Part shown: positions 27,161 to 35,253 of the stretch, piece after piece
Layout of the letters: each line of letters starts with the position of its first letter
How positions within the stretch are numbered: the stretch's first letter is position 1
Translations under genes and position numbers: made by a program
The notes under the pieces: model-generated
Seen by the model: the letters and a program-made list of their open reading frames with translations, nothing else
Databases searched by the model: none
What the model was told of the DNA's origin: nothing
Source of the DNA: Paulinella micropora
Lineage: Eukaryota; Cercozoa; Imbricatea; Euglyphida
Length of the DNA: 35,901 nt
Reading direction: 5' to 3'
Assembly (NCBI GenBank): GCA_009731375.1
Contig: BJOX01000254.1
Location: 365,354-401,254 of the forward strand

Positions 27161-28549
27161 TGGTCACCAAGGTCTGTCGGCCGGGAGGCCCCCTCTCCCT
27201 ACCACACACCCGATCGGGGCATCACCTGCTACTATTCCGACTACACGCAGGGCCCCGACTGTGTGCTGGCCACCGCGCCGGCCCTCTTCTACCGGCAGTA
27301 CCACACCACCCCGACGGATAACCTCTCGGGCGTCCGCGAGCACCTGCGGGGCCAGCTGCATGACCGGATAGAGGACCAGCAGGGCTTCCTGCGAGTGCAG
27401 AACGGCTACGTGTTCTGCGGCCGCCAGGACATGAAGCTCATTAGTGAATACCTGAATTCTCTGCCCAGCACAGACGTCCGGCGGCAAGAGCTTCGGGACA
27501 AATTGTGCTTGGGCTTCGTCGAAGGGGCCGAGGTGCCGTTCGCGTCGCGCCAGGGGGACACCTTCTGGCTGCCCACACCGCGGGCCGCCGCCCCCCGGCA
27601 GTTCGTGCACCAGGCGCTATGTTCTGCGCTAGGCCTTACGTACGCCGTGGGTCCGAATGACGGCAGCGTGGGTGACTGGTACCCGCTGGCCCGGCTCGTG
27701 CTGGAAGCTCTGTACGAGGCCACCCTGCTGTTTGCGCTGAGGCGCTACTTGCGGTCGGCGCCGCGTCGTCCCGTGCCAGTCTTCTTGACCTCCGTCGGGG
27801 GCGGGGTCTTTGGCAACCCCCCCGGGGCTATCGCGGCCGCGCTTAACTGGGCCCTCGACCGGGTGCGAGAAATACATCTCCCGGGGGCGGGCCCCGTGCT
27901 CGACATCAGCCTGCTGCACTATGGCAGTCTCGATGAGCTCTACACGCAGGCTATACCCGGCGCGGTCGAATGGCGCCCCCGCCCGGACGGACCCCTCCTC
28001 CGCGCCTACCAAGGCGATCTCTGCGACGAGGCTGGGGACGGCCGCGGCGCTCTCGTGAACCCCGCCAACTCCCTGCTTAAGCACGACGGTGGGGTGGCTA
28101 GAGCGCTCGTAGTACGCGGGGGTGAGGCCATCAACCGAGAGAGCCAGGCCTGGCTCCTGCGTAAGGGCGGTAGGCTGCGGCGGGGCGAGGTCGCGGAGAC
28201 TACTGCCGGCACGCTGCGGGCGGAGGCGATACTGCATGTGGTGGGCCCTTATGTCCGGGCAGGGGAGCCGCTAACCACCGAACACCGCCAACGACTGGCC
28301 CAGGCCGTGCGAGCCGTGCTCGAGCAGGCCGACCGGCGTGGGTTCCGCTGGCTGGCCGTGCCGGCGATCGCTACTGGGATCTTTGGCTTTCCCCGGGACG
28401 AGGGCGTGCGGATTATCGTCGAGACCTGTGCGGAATTCTGCCGCCAGGACCGCCGCCCCGCGCTGCAGGAGATCAGGCTGGTCAACCTCGATCAGGCCAC
28501 CGCCGGGTGCGTGCGGGCGGCCCTGGCACGGGCCTCGGCCCGGACGTAG
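27161..28549 (+). CDS. macro-domain protein with an N-terminal macro-like domain; 5' end frame-disturbed
   Basis: The C-terminal half is a classical macro domain (ADP-ribose binding or hydrolysis): QGDLCD, ALVNPANSLL, DGGVA near residues 245-285 (counted from GTG 27263), HVVGP near 322, and the phosphate loop PAIATGIFGFP near 370. The N-terminal half reads like a family seen in algae and giant viruses (DYTQGPDC, ARLVLEALYEATL) and holds TSVGGGVFGNP near 180, which resembles a second macro-type phosphate loop. Homology-like sequence (ITCYYSDYTQGPDC) extends upstream of the first in-frame start codon (GTG 27263) to a stop at 27158. The only nearby ATG (27160) is in another frame, so one indel between 27175 and 27210 is suspected. 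Processing of ADP-ribosylated targets is inferred. ATTAAA follows at 28628. Confidence 0.75.
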   Translation, partial: WSPRSVGREAPSPYHTPDRGITCYYSDYTQGPDCVLATAPALFYRQYHTTPTDNLSGVREHLRGQLHDRIEDQQGFLRVQNGYVFCGRQDMKLISEYLNSLPSTDVRRQELRDKLCLGFVEGAEVPFASRQGDTFWLPTPRAAAPRQFVHQALCSALGLTYAVGPNDGSVGDWYPLARLVLEALYEATLLFALRRYLRSAPRRPVPVFLTSVGGGVFGNPPGAIAAALNWALDRVREIHLPGAGPVLDISLLHYGSLDELYTQAIPGAVEWRPRPDGPLLRAYQGDLCDEAGDGRGALVNPANSLLKHDGGVARALVVRGGEAINRESQAWLLRKGGRLRRGEVAETTAGTLRAEAILHVVGPYVRAGEPLTTEHRQRLAQAVRAVLEQADRRGFRWLAVPAIATGIFGFPRDEGVRIIVETCAEFCRQDRRPALQEIRLVNLDQATAGCVRAALARASART

Positions 28550-28797
28550 TCCGTGGAGGGGGGGGGGGGGGGGGGGGTACAGGTTCGTTACGCCCGGCGG
28601 GGGCAGGAAGGGCTAGCGCGCACTAGCATTAAAGTAGAGTAAAGTCCGGGGAGGGGGGTTCCCCCAGGAGCCCGCAGGTTCAGTCAACCGGTCCCGGCCT
28701 GGCTACCAGACTGTTTTCCTTTTACTTAGAACGGCCCGTCCTTTCCTCGCTCTTCTCTCCCCCGGCGGCGCACGCGGCCCCGGGCTGCCGCGACCGC
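28550..28797. other. G20 tract and convergent 3' region
   Basis: A G20 homopolymer at 28558-28577 lies just after the macro gene stop, then ATTAAA (plus) at 28628-28633. The minus-strand GT32-like gene ends at 28798; no exact minus-strand hexamer was found for it. Confidence 0.5.
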
Positions 28798-29709
28798 CTA
28801 ATCCGTATAGTGTACTTCTGAGGCCAGGCCCCGCGAGGCCTCCCGGTGCGAGAGCTCACAGTCAGGCAGGCGCTGGAAGGGCACCCCGCGCCGCGGCCGG
28901 CACTTCGCCAGTAACAGGTACAGCAACAGGCCGGCGCTCCCGGCGCCGAACAGCACCTGCGCCAGCAACACGAACCTGTCCTGCCCCGCCGCGGCGGCCG
29001 CCGGTACGGCCACTCGCACGGTGGACAGGGACCCGTCGGCCGAGCTATTTGCGAACAGTAGCCACCGGCCGTCCTCCTTCGGCCCTGGCTCGGCGCCCAG
29101 CTCGTGGGCGGCTAGGAAACCCGCGAGCGCGTCGTGCGCGGCGCTGGCCGCGACGGGGGCCAGGTCCACTGACTGCCAGGGACGGGACGGGCGGCTGCGC
29201 AGCTCGGTGAGCTGCGCGGTCAGGATCTCGACGACGATGGCCTCGCCCGGGCGCGCCGCCACCAGCGCCTCGGTCTCGAGTGAGAACAGCGCCTGCACAG
29301 AGCCCTCCTGCAGCTCACTGATAGGAGCCAGCGCTTCCAGCCCCGCGTTCACATACAGGCCACCGTACCGCAGCCGGATAAAGTACTGCAGGAAGCCGTC
29401 GGGGGCATGCGCGGGCTCCAGCGCTAGCTCGCGCTCGTGCTCTTGGACCAGGCAGTCGCGCTGGAGCGGGCTCCACACCACGTGCAGCCAGCCCGGGTAC
29501 AGGCGGCTCCAGCTCAGGCTCGTGCCCCAGTACAGCGCCGCGCGCTCGGGATCTACCGTTCCGGGGGCGAACTGGTGCAAGAGCCAGGGGACGCGGCCGG
29601 GCTCCGGGCTCAGGGCAGACAGCTTGCTTTCGACCCCTCGGACCACGTCGCTGCAGTTCGGCCCGGCGGGGTGGCCGGCCAGGGCCCCGACGGCCCACAG
29701 AAGGAACAT
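28798..29709 (-). CDS. GT32-like glycosyltransferase homologue lacking DXD, single-pass membrane protein
   Basis: It encodes 303 residues from ATG 29709. It has an N-terminal signal peptide (MFLLWAVGALAG), the VPWLLHQF strand at 40-47 that matches the IPKIIHQ start of GT32/OCH1-type transferases, then LYPGWLHVVWS at 70-80 and RLRYGGLYVNAGLEAL at 112-127. In active GT32 enzymes the last motif is RYxxLYxxGGxYxDxD; here the DXD metal/sugar-nucleotide site reads NAG. A hydrophobic segment near 247-268 (VLLAQVLFGAGSAGLLLYLLL) precedes a basic stop-transfer and a short tail, giving type I topology, unlike the usual type II Golgi enzymes. It is probably a catalytically dead or re-purposed relative in the secretory pathway or envelope (inference). 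It is divergent from the weak gene at 30106. Confidence 0.65.
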   Translation of the reverse strand: MFLLWAVGALAGHPAGPNCSDVVRGVESKLSALSPEPGRVPWLLHQFAPGTVDPERAALYWGTSLSWSRLYPGWLHVVWSPLQRDCLVQEHERELALEPAHAPDGFLQYFIRLRYGGLYVNAGLEALAPISELQEGSVQALFSLETEALVAARPGEAIVVEILTAQLTELRSRPSRPWQSVDLAPVAASAAHDALAGFLAAHELGAEPGPKEDGRWLLFANSSADGSLSTVRVAVPAAAAAGQDRFVLLAQVLFGAGSAGLLLYLLLAKCRPRRGVPFQRLPDCELSHREASRGLASEVHYTD

Positions 29710-30105
29710 GCCGCTTTGCCCAGCACGCTTCTGCCGACCGCCTTTGTCTGGCCGCCGGCTGCTCCCCCCGCCGACAGCCCGCGTGCCGGACGGAGGGGAG
29801 ACCCCTCCTCTCCCCCTCCTCCCCCCCCCCCCCTTTCCCCGCCTCGTGCAGGGGCACGGGCCTCGGGGGCGTGCCCCCGGCGCCCCCCGGTGCCTGGGTC
29901 TAGCCGGCGGAACGTGCCGGGGTGGGGAGCGCGGCCTGCGGGCGGCGGGGAGAGCGGGGGAGAGCGCCCCCCCCGCCCGCCTTGGGCTGACAGGAGGCGA
30001 GAGGGGAAAGGCGTCTTAGAAAACTCCCGAACGCGTGCAACCAAGAGAGCAGAAAGGCCAAGACCTCCATGCCGCTACTAACGGTGGTGCTGGCCACTGC
30101 TACGG
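29710..30105. other. GC-rich upstream spacer
   Basis: A 396-base region upstream of the minus-strand GT32-like gene, with a C13-type tract near 29820-29833 and purine-rich DNA near 29940-30015. A short open frame with a signal-peptide-like start (ATG 30069, MPLLTVVLATATGA, 19 codons) ends at 30128 and could be the displaced N-terminus of the frame at 30106. Confidence 0.35.
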
Positions 30106-30693
30106 GTGCGGACAGAGAGGCAGGCTAGCGAGAGGCCAGGGAAAACGAGGTCGTGCTCGGTTACCAACCTGGTCTGTGTGTGTGGGTGCTGTGCTGTAGC
30201 TACCACGCTGGGCGCCAAGCTGGGCGCCACGGCCAGTGCGGCCGTGTTGTCCGGCACCCTGGCTACGACCGCGGGCGGCGGGGCTGCCTCGTGGGCGCTG
30301 TGGAGCGCGGCGGCGGTGGTGCTACTCTGGACCTCCTGCTGGGGCCTGGCGTGCCGGCTCGCCAACGCCCTCTTCGCGCCCTCCTCGGGCCGCCGCAGCG
30401 TCCGCGCCACTTTTTCTTATGAAAAGCCCGGCCCCCTGAAAACCTCCGCACGGCCGCCAGCAAAAGAGTGGCCACGAATATCGCTAAGGCCGAGAAAGTC
30501 AGCGGAGTCCTTCCCCCCCCCTGGGGTTAGCCCGGGCTGCAGTAGGAAGGGTTCGCCCCCCGCACGGGCGCCGCCGGCCTCGTCAGCGGCACCTGTCAGG
30601 CGTGTCTGGCGGCACCACCCGGCCGGTCTAAATCGTGCAGTCGCACCGGCCTGCCAGCCCAACCTGTCCGGTGGCACCGGCCGACCGACCTGA
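30106..30693 (+). CDS. possible small membrane protein, boundaries uncertain
   Basis: The frame contains two hydrophobic segments: an Ala/Gly/Thr-rich one at about residues 22-58 and a clear membrane helix near 60-85 (WALWSAAAVVLLWTSCWGL) followed by Arg-rich loops. There is no in-frame ATG: the frame begins with GTG at 30106, while an ATG with a signal-like sequence at 30069 is in a different frame, so a one-base indel near 30105-30125 could unite them. The 3' third (after about 30590) is translation of the 31-bp iteron array and unlikely to be real protein; a true end may lie earlier after another indel. No polyadenylation hexamer was seen. It could be a membrane partner of the divergent GT32-like protein or a chance open frame. 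Confidence 0.3.
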   Translation: MRTERQASERPGKTRSCSVTNLVCVCGCCAVATTLGAKLGATASAAVLSGTLATTAGGGAASWALWSAAAVVLLWTSCWGLACRLANALFAPSSGRRSVRATFSYEKPGPLKTSARPPAKEWPRISLRPRKSAESFPPPGVSPGCSRKGSPPARAPPASSAAPVRRVWRHHPAGLNRAVAPACQPNLSGGTGRPT

Positions 30694-31535
30694 CATGTCC
30701 GGTGGCACCGGCCTGCCAGCCCAACCTGTCAGGTGGCACCGGCCTGCCAGCCCAACCTGTCCGGTGGCACCGGCCGACCGACCGGACGTGTCGGGTGGCA
30801 CCTGCCGGCGGGGCTGGGCTGCCCGGGGGCACCGGCNNNNNNNNNNCCGGTGGCACCGGCCGACAGGTCTTGCTTTATCGGGTGGCATCGGCCGCCGGGT
30901 CTGATCTGCCAAGTGGCACCGCAGACCCGTGAGCAGACCTGCTCGGCGGCCGGGTGGGGGGGGTGCACAATGTTGGGCGACGGAAGGGAGAAGGGAGAGG
31001 GGAGAAGGGAGAGGGGAGAAGGGAGGGGGGGGTGGCGGCAGGGGGGTTGTGCAGGTGGCCGCCACCCGTGACCGGGTGATACCGGCCACCGGTGCCACCG
31101 GCCACCTGGCACCACAGCCTGTGGTGCACAATGCCTTTCCCCTCCCCTCCCTTCTCCCCTCTCCCGTCTCCCCTCTCCCGTCTCCCTTCCGTCGCCCAAC
31201 ATTGTGCGCCCCCCCAGCCGCCGACCGAGTCTGCTCGTAGGTCGGTGGTGCCACCGGCCAGACAGGACCACGCCGGCAGGTGCCACCCGACAGGTCTGGT
31301 TGGTCCGCCGGTGCCACCGGTAGGGTAGGACCCGCCGGCCGGCGCCACCCTGCAGGTTTGGCAGGTCGGCCGGTGCCACCGGTAGGATAGGACGGGTTGG
31401 CTAGTGCCACCCCGGCAGACCAGACCCACCGGCCGGTGCCACCCGACAGGTTTGGCTGGTCGGCCGGTGCCACCTGACAAGTCCGGTTGGTCGGTCGGTG
31501 CCACCCGGCAGGGTTTAGTGTCCGGCCAGACCGGG
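30586..31535. repeat. inverted array of 31-bp iterons around a purine/pyrimidine core
   Basis: The left arm has GTGGCACCGG-headed units starting at 30586, 30609, 30640, 30671, 30702, 30733, 30764, 30795, about 30827 (gap edge), 30850, 30882 and 30913, almost all exactly 31 apart. The right arm has the complementary core GGTGCCACC starting at 31247, 31279, 31310, 31341, 31372, 31403, 31435, 31466 and 31497 (31 or 32 apart). The core holds a G/A-rich tract (about 30981-31035), a matching C/T-rich tract (about 31133-31190) and a perfect 27-base inverted repeat (30965-30991 with 31181-31207). The 10-N gap at 30837-30846 suggests further units are missing. The period is not a multiple of three, so open frames here are not genes. 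It resembles an iteron-type replication origin or protein-binding platform (inference). Confidence 0.85.
30837..30846. other. assembly gap (10 N) inside the iteron array
   Basis: Ten N between two iteron units; the unit count of the left arm is therefore a minimum. Confidence 0.95.
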
Positions 31536-31743
31536 GCGCGGCTCGTGGGCGGCCCAAGGTGCAAAAACAAAAGCACAGGATTTTAAACAGGAAAGTAACT
31601 GTACGCCGCTCTGCCGGAGCTGGCCGCCGAATCCGCGGCCGCTGCTGTCCTGTCCATACTAGGTTGGTGGGGTAGCGGCGGTGGCCGGACCTGGGAGAAA
31701 GATGGGAGTGTAGGGAGGGCCGGAAAGGGGGGCCCTGCCGGTC

Positions 31744-32883
31744 TCAGGAGTCGGGGCCTGCGCACGCCGCGCGGCCGCGGGCCGCCCGCAGCAGGCGGGC
31801 CCTCTTGACTTGCACCAGGTACCGGTGTGTCACCAGCCGCAGGACCTCTTGTTGGTACCTATCCGATCGCTGGCTCCGTCTGGCCAGCAGTTCCGACCAC
31901 ACCTCCGCTCCGGCGCACGCCAGGGTCCCGGGCGGCAGGCCCCCAAAGGCCATGGCCAGCGCTGGCTGGATCAGCGGCCAGTTGTCTTCGCGGGCGTGGG
32001 CGTTCTCCAGCCCCCGGGGGCCCAGAGACGAAGCGGTGGTTAGGGGGCGGGCCAGGCCAGTGTCTCGCAGCTCCGGCCACGACCGCCGGCCCCACACCAA
32101 TTGTACCGCCGCCCAGTACACGACGGCGGCTTGAGTGGAGCCGCGCTTGCTCTGCAGGCCGGCCAGCAACAGGTCGGCCACCTCCCGCAGCTCACAGGGC
32201 CACGAGTCGATTACGCACTGCACGCGGACTTCGAAGCCGGACTCCAGCTGGTTGAGGTGAGCGTTATGCAGGCAGTTGCTGGTCTCGTGTGCGCAGGCCA
32301 GACAGACCACCCGAGCTGCGCCCGCGGCGGCCGGCTGTGGGCACGGGCACTCGTCGAGGTGGCCGCCGTGCCTCGCCAGCCTGGTACCGCACTGCACGTG
32401 GAAGGCTAGGCACGCCTGGGCGCAGACACTGTCTCGGTCTGCGGAGAAATGACGCAGGACCGCGGACAGGGTGAGCCAGCGGTTCAGGCAGACGAGGCAG
32501 ACGTAGTTGCCTCCGGCCGCGCCCAGCTCACGCCGGAAGGAGGCGGCGAGGGGGAGACGAGAGCTCGGCGGCGTGCCGGCGCGAACCGCGCGGTAGAGCA
32601 AGGCTAAGCCGCTCGCGGGAGCCGGTGGTCCGGGCCCGCGTTCGGGCTGCGCCCGATCGGGCTGCGCCTGGCCAGGCCCGCCGGCGGCCCGGTGCGGGGC
32701 TGGGGGCCGGCCGCCGGGCTGGCTCGCCGCTGGCGGAGGAGAACCGGCTGGTACGGACCAGCGCGCAGCGTAGCTCACGAGTACTTGGTCCGGGGACCAC
32801 AGCGGGGCAGGGATCGACCACGAACGGTGGCCAGGCCGGCTGTCTGCGAGGCCGGCGGCGTGGCTTGCGCCTGGACGGGCCAA
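31744..32883 (-). CDS. Cys/His-rich zinc-binding (RING/TRAF-like) protein, start unresolved
   Basis: The frame of about 379 codons runs from TTG 32883 to the stop at 31744, without an in-frame ATG at its start; the nearest upstream ATG (minus strand, about 32925) is in another frame, so the N-terminus may be frame-shifted or shorter. Residues 1-110 are Pro/Gly/Ala-rich linker. The core at 129-206 is dense in zinc ligands: CLVC (129/132), C154, C158, C165, H172, H175, C179, C181, then CLACAH (194-199), C204, H206. The pattern suggests two or more zinc sites of RING/TRAF-type zinc-finger kind, but I cannot assign a precise family. The C-terminal half is helical with Arg-rich ends. It may be a ubiquitin-pathway or scaffold protein, by analogy only. 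It lies beside the iteron array. Confidence 0.6.
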   Translation of the reverse strand: MARPGASHAAGLADSRPGHRSWSIPAPLWSPDQVLVSYAARWSVPAGSPPPAASQPGGRPPAPHRAAGGPGQAQPDRAQPERGPGPPAPASGLALLYRAVRAGTPPSSRLPLAASFRRELGAAGGNYVCLVCLNRWLTLSAVLRHFSADRDSVCAQACLAFHVQCGTRLARHGGHLDECPCPQPAAAGAARVVCLACAHETSNCLHNAHLNQLESGFEVRVQCVIDSWPCELREVADLLLAGLQSKRGSTQAAVVYWAAVQLVWGRRSWPELRDTGLARPLTTASSLGPRGLENAHAREDNWPLIQPALAMAFGGLPPGTLACAGAEVWSELLARRSQRSDRYQQEVLRLVTHRYLVQVKRARLLRAARGRAACAGPDS

Positions 32884-33233
32884 CAGGGATTACTAGCGAG
32901 GGAGCGGCAGGAGGTGACTAACATGGGCCCAGACAGGCTTTGTGCGGGCGCAGCGCAGGCCGAGCGCGCCCGGGCCAGACGGCGCGCGCCCGGGGGCCGG
33001 CGCGCGTGGCCGCGGACCCCCGGGGCGCGCGTCGAGGGGGGGAGCGCCCGGGCCGGAGCGCTCGGCCTGGCGCGTGCGCCCGTGGGGCCCCGGACCGCGC
33101 GGGGAGGGCCCCCCCCCAGTCCAGCGCGTGCGCCCGCGGGACCCTGACCGCGCGGGGGGGGGGGGGGGGGGGGGGCGCCCCCCCCCCCCCCCCCCCCCCC
33201 CGGGGCCCCGCCCCCCCCCCCCCCCCCCCGGGC
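32884..33233. other. GC-rich region ending in G/C homopolymers
   Basis: No supported gene. Direct repeats of GCGCGTGCGCCCG near 33070-33135 are followed by G22 (33154-33175), C24 (33178-33201), CGGGGCCCCG, and C19 (33211-33229) up to the gap. This could be a real G/C foldback or an assembly-edge artefact. Confidence 0.5.
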
Positions 33234-34050
33234 NNNNNNNNNNNNNNNNNNNNNNNNNNNNNNNNNNNNNNNNNNNNNNNNNNNNNNNNNNNNNNNNNNN
33301 NNNNNNNNNNNNNNNNNNNNNNNNNNNNNNNNNNNNNNNNNNNNNNNNNNNNNNNNNNNNNNNNNNNNNNNNNNNNNNNNNNNNNNNNNNNNNNNNNNNN
33401 NNNNNNNNNNNNNNNNNNNNNNNNNNNNNNNNNNNNNNNNNNNNNNNNNNNNNNNNNNNNNNNNNNNNNNNNNNNNNNNNNNNNNNNNNNNNNNNNNNNN
33501 NNNNNNNNNNNNNNNNNNNNNNNNNNNNNNNNNNNNNNNNNNNNNNNNNNNNNNNNNNNNNNNNNNNNNNNNNNNNNNNNNNNNNNNNNNNNNNNNNNNN
33601 NNNNNNNNNNNNNNNNNNNNNNNNNNNNNNNNNNNNNNNNNNNNNNNNNNNNNNNNNNNNNNNNNNNNNNNNNNNNNNNNNNNNNNNNNNNNNNNNNNNN
33701 NNNNNNNNNNNNNNNNNNNNNNNNNNNNNNNNNNNNNNNNNNNNNNNNNNNNNNNNNNNNNNNNNNNNNNNNNNNNNNNNNNNNNNNNNNNNNNNNNNNN
33801 NNNNNNNNNNNNNNNNNNNNNNNNNNNNNNNNNNNNNNNNNNNNNNNNNNNNNNNNNNNNNNNNNNNNNNNNNNNNNNNNNNNNNNNNNNNNNNNNNNNN
33901 NNNNNNNNNNNNNNNNNNNNNNNNNNNNNNNNNNNNNNNNNNNNNNNNNNNNNNNNNNNNNNNNNNNNNNNNNNNNNNNNNNNNNNNNNNNNNNNNNNNN
34001 NNNNNNNNNNNNNNNNNNNNNNNNNNNNNNNNNNNNNNNNNNNNNNNNNN
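33234..34050. other. assembly gap (817 N)
   Basis: Unknown sequence. It hides the C-terminal half of the 2OG-oxygenase-like gene read from 34612, and perhaps the 5' end of the 31744 gene's transcript. Confidence 0.95.
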
Positions 34051-34612
34051 TGTCGGCGTACCAGAGGCCTTGTGCCGGCCCCAGCGGCCAGGCCTCGGGC
34101 AACAGGCCCTCGAGGCCGCGCCTCAGCCTGGAAAGTACCGGCAGCCGGCCGAACGCTACCGCGCCGGCCCGGCCGGCGGCGAAGCTCTGTTCCTGGTCGG
34201 TGTGCCCAAAGTGCAAGCGGCGCAAGTCCCCTCGCGGGCAAACCGCGCACGCCGCCGCGCCCGGGGGATCCCACGAGAGTGCCGTCAGCTCCCGGACCAG
34301 AGCCCCTGCTCCGCCGGCAGGTAGGCCTAGCCCCAACGCGTAGGAGCCCAGCTCGAGCGCGTGCTCGACGCCGCCCGGGACTACCAAGACGCAGGCGTCG
34401 GCCAGGTCGTCATGGTCCGCGGCCCAGCCGCCCGGCAGCCCCTGGCGCAGGTCCAGGAGCTCGGCCTCCCGGCCTAGCTGCGCCAGCCTGGCCTGGAGGC
34501 GCCGTAGTTCCCGGAGGCCCAGGCGGGCCGCGGGGCCCGTCCGCGGGGCCCCGAGGTCAAAGGTCACGGCCAGCGTGTGGTAGGCGGGGAGGGCCGCCGC
34601 GCCGTCCTCCAT
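34051..34612 (-). CDS. 2OG-Fe(II)-oxygenase-like protein, N-terminal half (cut by gap)
   Basis: ATG 34612 (MEDGAAALPAY) opens 187 residues before the gap. The frame is open further upstream but only as GC-spacer translation. The pattern ACVLVVPGGVEHALELG, LSWDPP, LRRLHFGHTDQEQSFAAGRAGAVAF, LWYAD matches in order the N-terminal part of a protein family common in protists and giant viruses (VLVVxxG, L.WD, hARhNLCF..QEPDYxxGxG, L.AEGNYYYD). Its missing C-terminal part normally carries a YHGDxER-type iron-binding site (family recollection, not searchable here). The characteristic Asn/His residues of ARHNLCF are not conserved here, so it is a divergent member. Substrate and role are unknown. Confidence 0.45.
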
Positions 34613-34986
34613 CTGCCGCGCGGGCGGGCCGTGGCGGGGGCGAGAGGAAAGAGGGCCGATTCTGGGGGGCCGGGGTCCCGCTACGGCGGACCCCCCGGCT
34701 TCCCCCCCAGCCCTCCCCTCCCCGGCCCCCGCGGCGGCGCTCGTGGGCGTCGGCCCGGCGCCGGCGCGCGGCCGGGGGGCCGGAGGTGCCGAGGAGCCGG
34801 CCACGCGCGGCCCCCCCCCGGGCGCCCGGCGACGTCGGGCCGGGGGCGGGCGGGGCCGGCCATGCGCGGCCACCGGCGAAGAGCGCCCGAGGGGGAGATT
34901 CCGCCCCCAGCTGGGCGCCGCCCCCCCCTGTTCCGGTGTGCGAGGGGCACGCAGAGCAAAAGCCCTTTGCCGCTTGGGCCATACGG

Positions 34987-34992
34987 TTTATT
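34987..34992 (-). terminator. AATAAA polyadenylation hexamer (minus strand)
   Basis: TTTATT on the plus strand, in TTTATTTTTCAG. It would serve a minus-strand transcript from the right, most likely the gene whose coding end is at 35570 or a spliced form of it. Confidence 0.45.
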
Positions 34993-35101
34993 TTTCAGAC
35001 AGCCTCACGCAGGCTAGAAAGTCTCACTCGCTTTCTGCTGGCCGCCCTCCCCCACAAGGAAAGGGTCTTGGGTCCCCGTTCCCCTAGTACTGACCTTGGC
35101 G

Positions 35102-35118
35102 TACTACTGCTACTACTG

Positions 35119-35154
<36 letters not shown>
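35102..35154. repeat. (TAC)n trinucleotide microsatellite
   Basis: About 17 TAC units with two TGC interruptions near the left end. It reads as poly-Leu, poly-Tyr or poly-Thr on the plus strand and poly-Ser on the minus strand, so apparent coding there is uninformative. Confidence 0.9.
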
Positions 35155-35253
35155 GGACGAATTTCAGGGGGACGAAAGGACGGCCAGACGCCGGAACCCC
35201 CAGAACCGCGTAAAGGTGACTGGCCCCAGGGACTGAACAATGTGCCTGTCTCC

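Larger units (their letters stand above)
34613..35253. other. GC-rich spacer, minus-strand AATAAA and TAC microsatellite
   Basis: 34613-34980 is G/C-tract-rich and probably holds the promoter of the minus-strand gene at 34612. AATAAA on the minus strand is at 34987-34992. A (TAC)n microsatellite is at 35102-35154. A minus-strand Ser-rich open frame ends at 34995, directly before that hexamer, and cannot be excluded as coding, but most of its sequence looks like a shadow. Confidence 0.4.

Noticed and set aside
30585-31535. CRISPR array
   Set aside because: The 31-base units are contiguous with variable parts inside the repeat, there are no unique spacers, and the arms are inverted.
30628-31557. 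Long open frames on both strands through the iteron array (Pro/Ala/Gly/Trp-rich repeats)
   Set aside because: The 31-base period cycles through all three frames, all six are largely open, and the translations are repetitive; the DNA repeat explains them.
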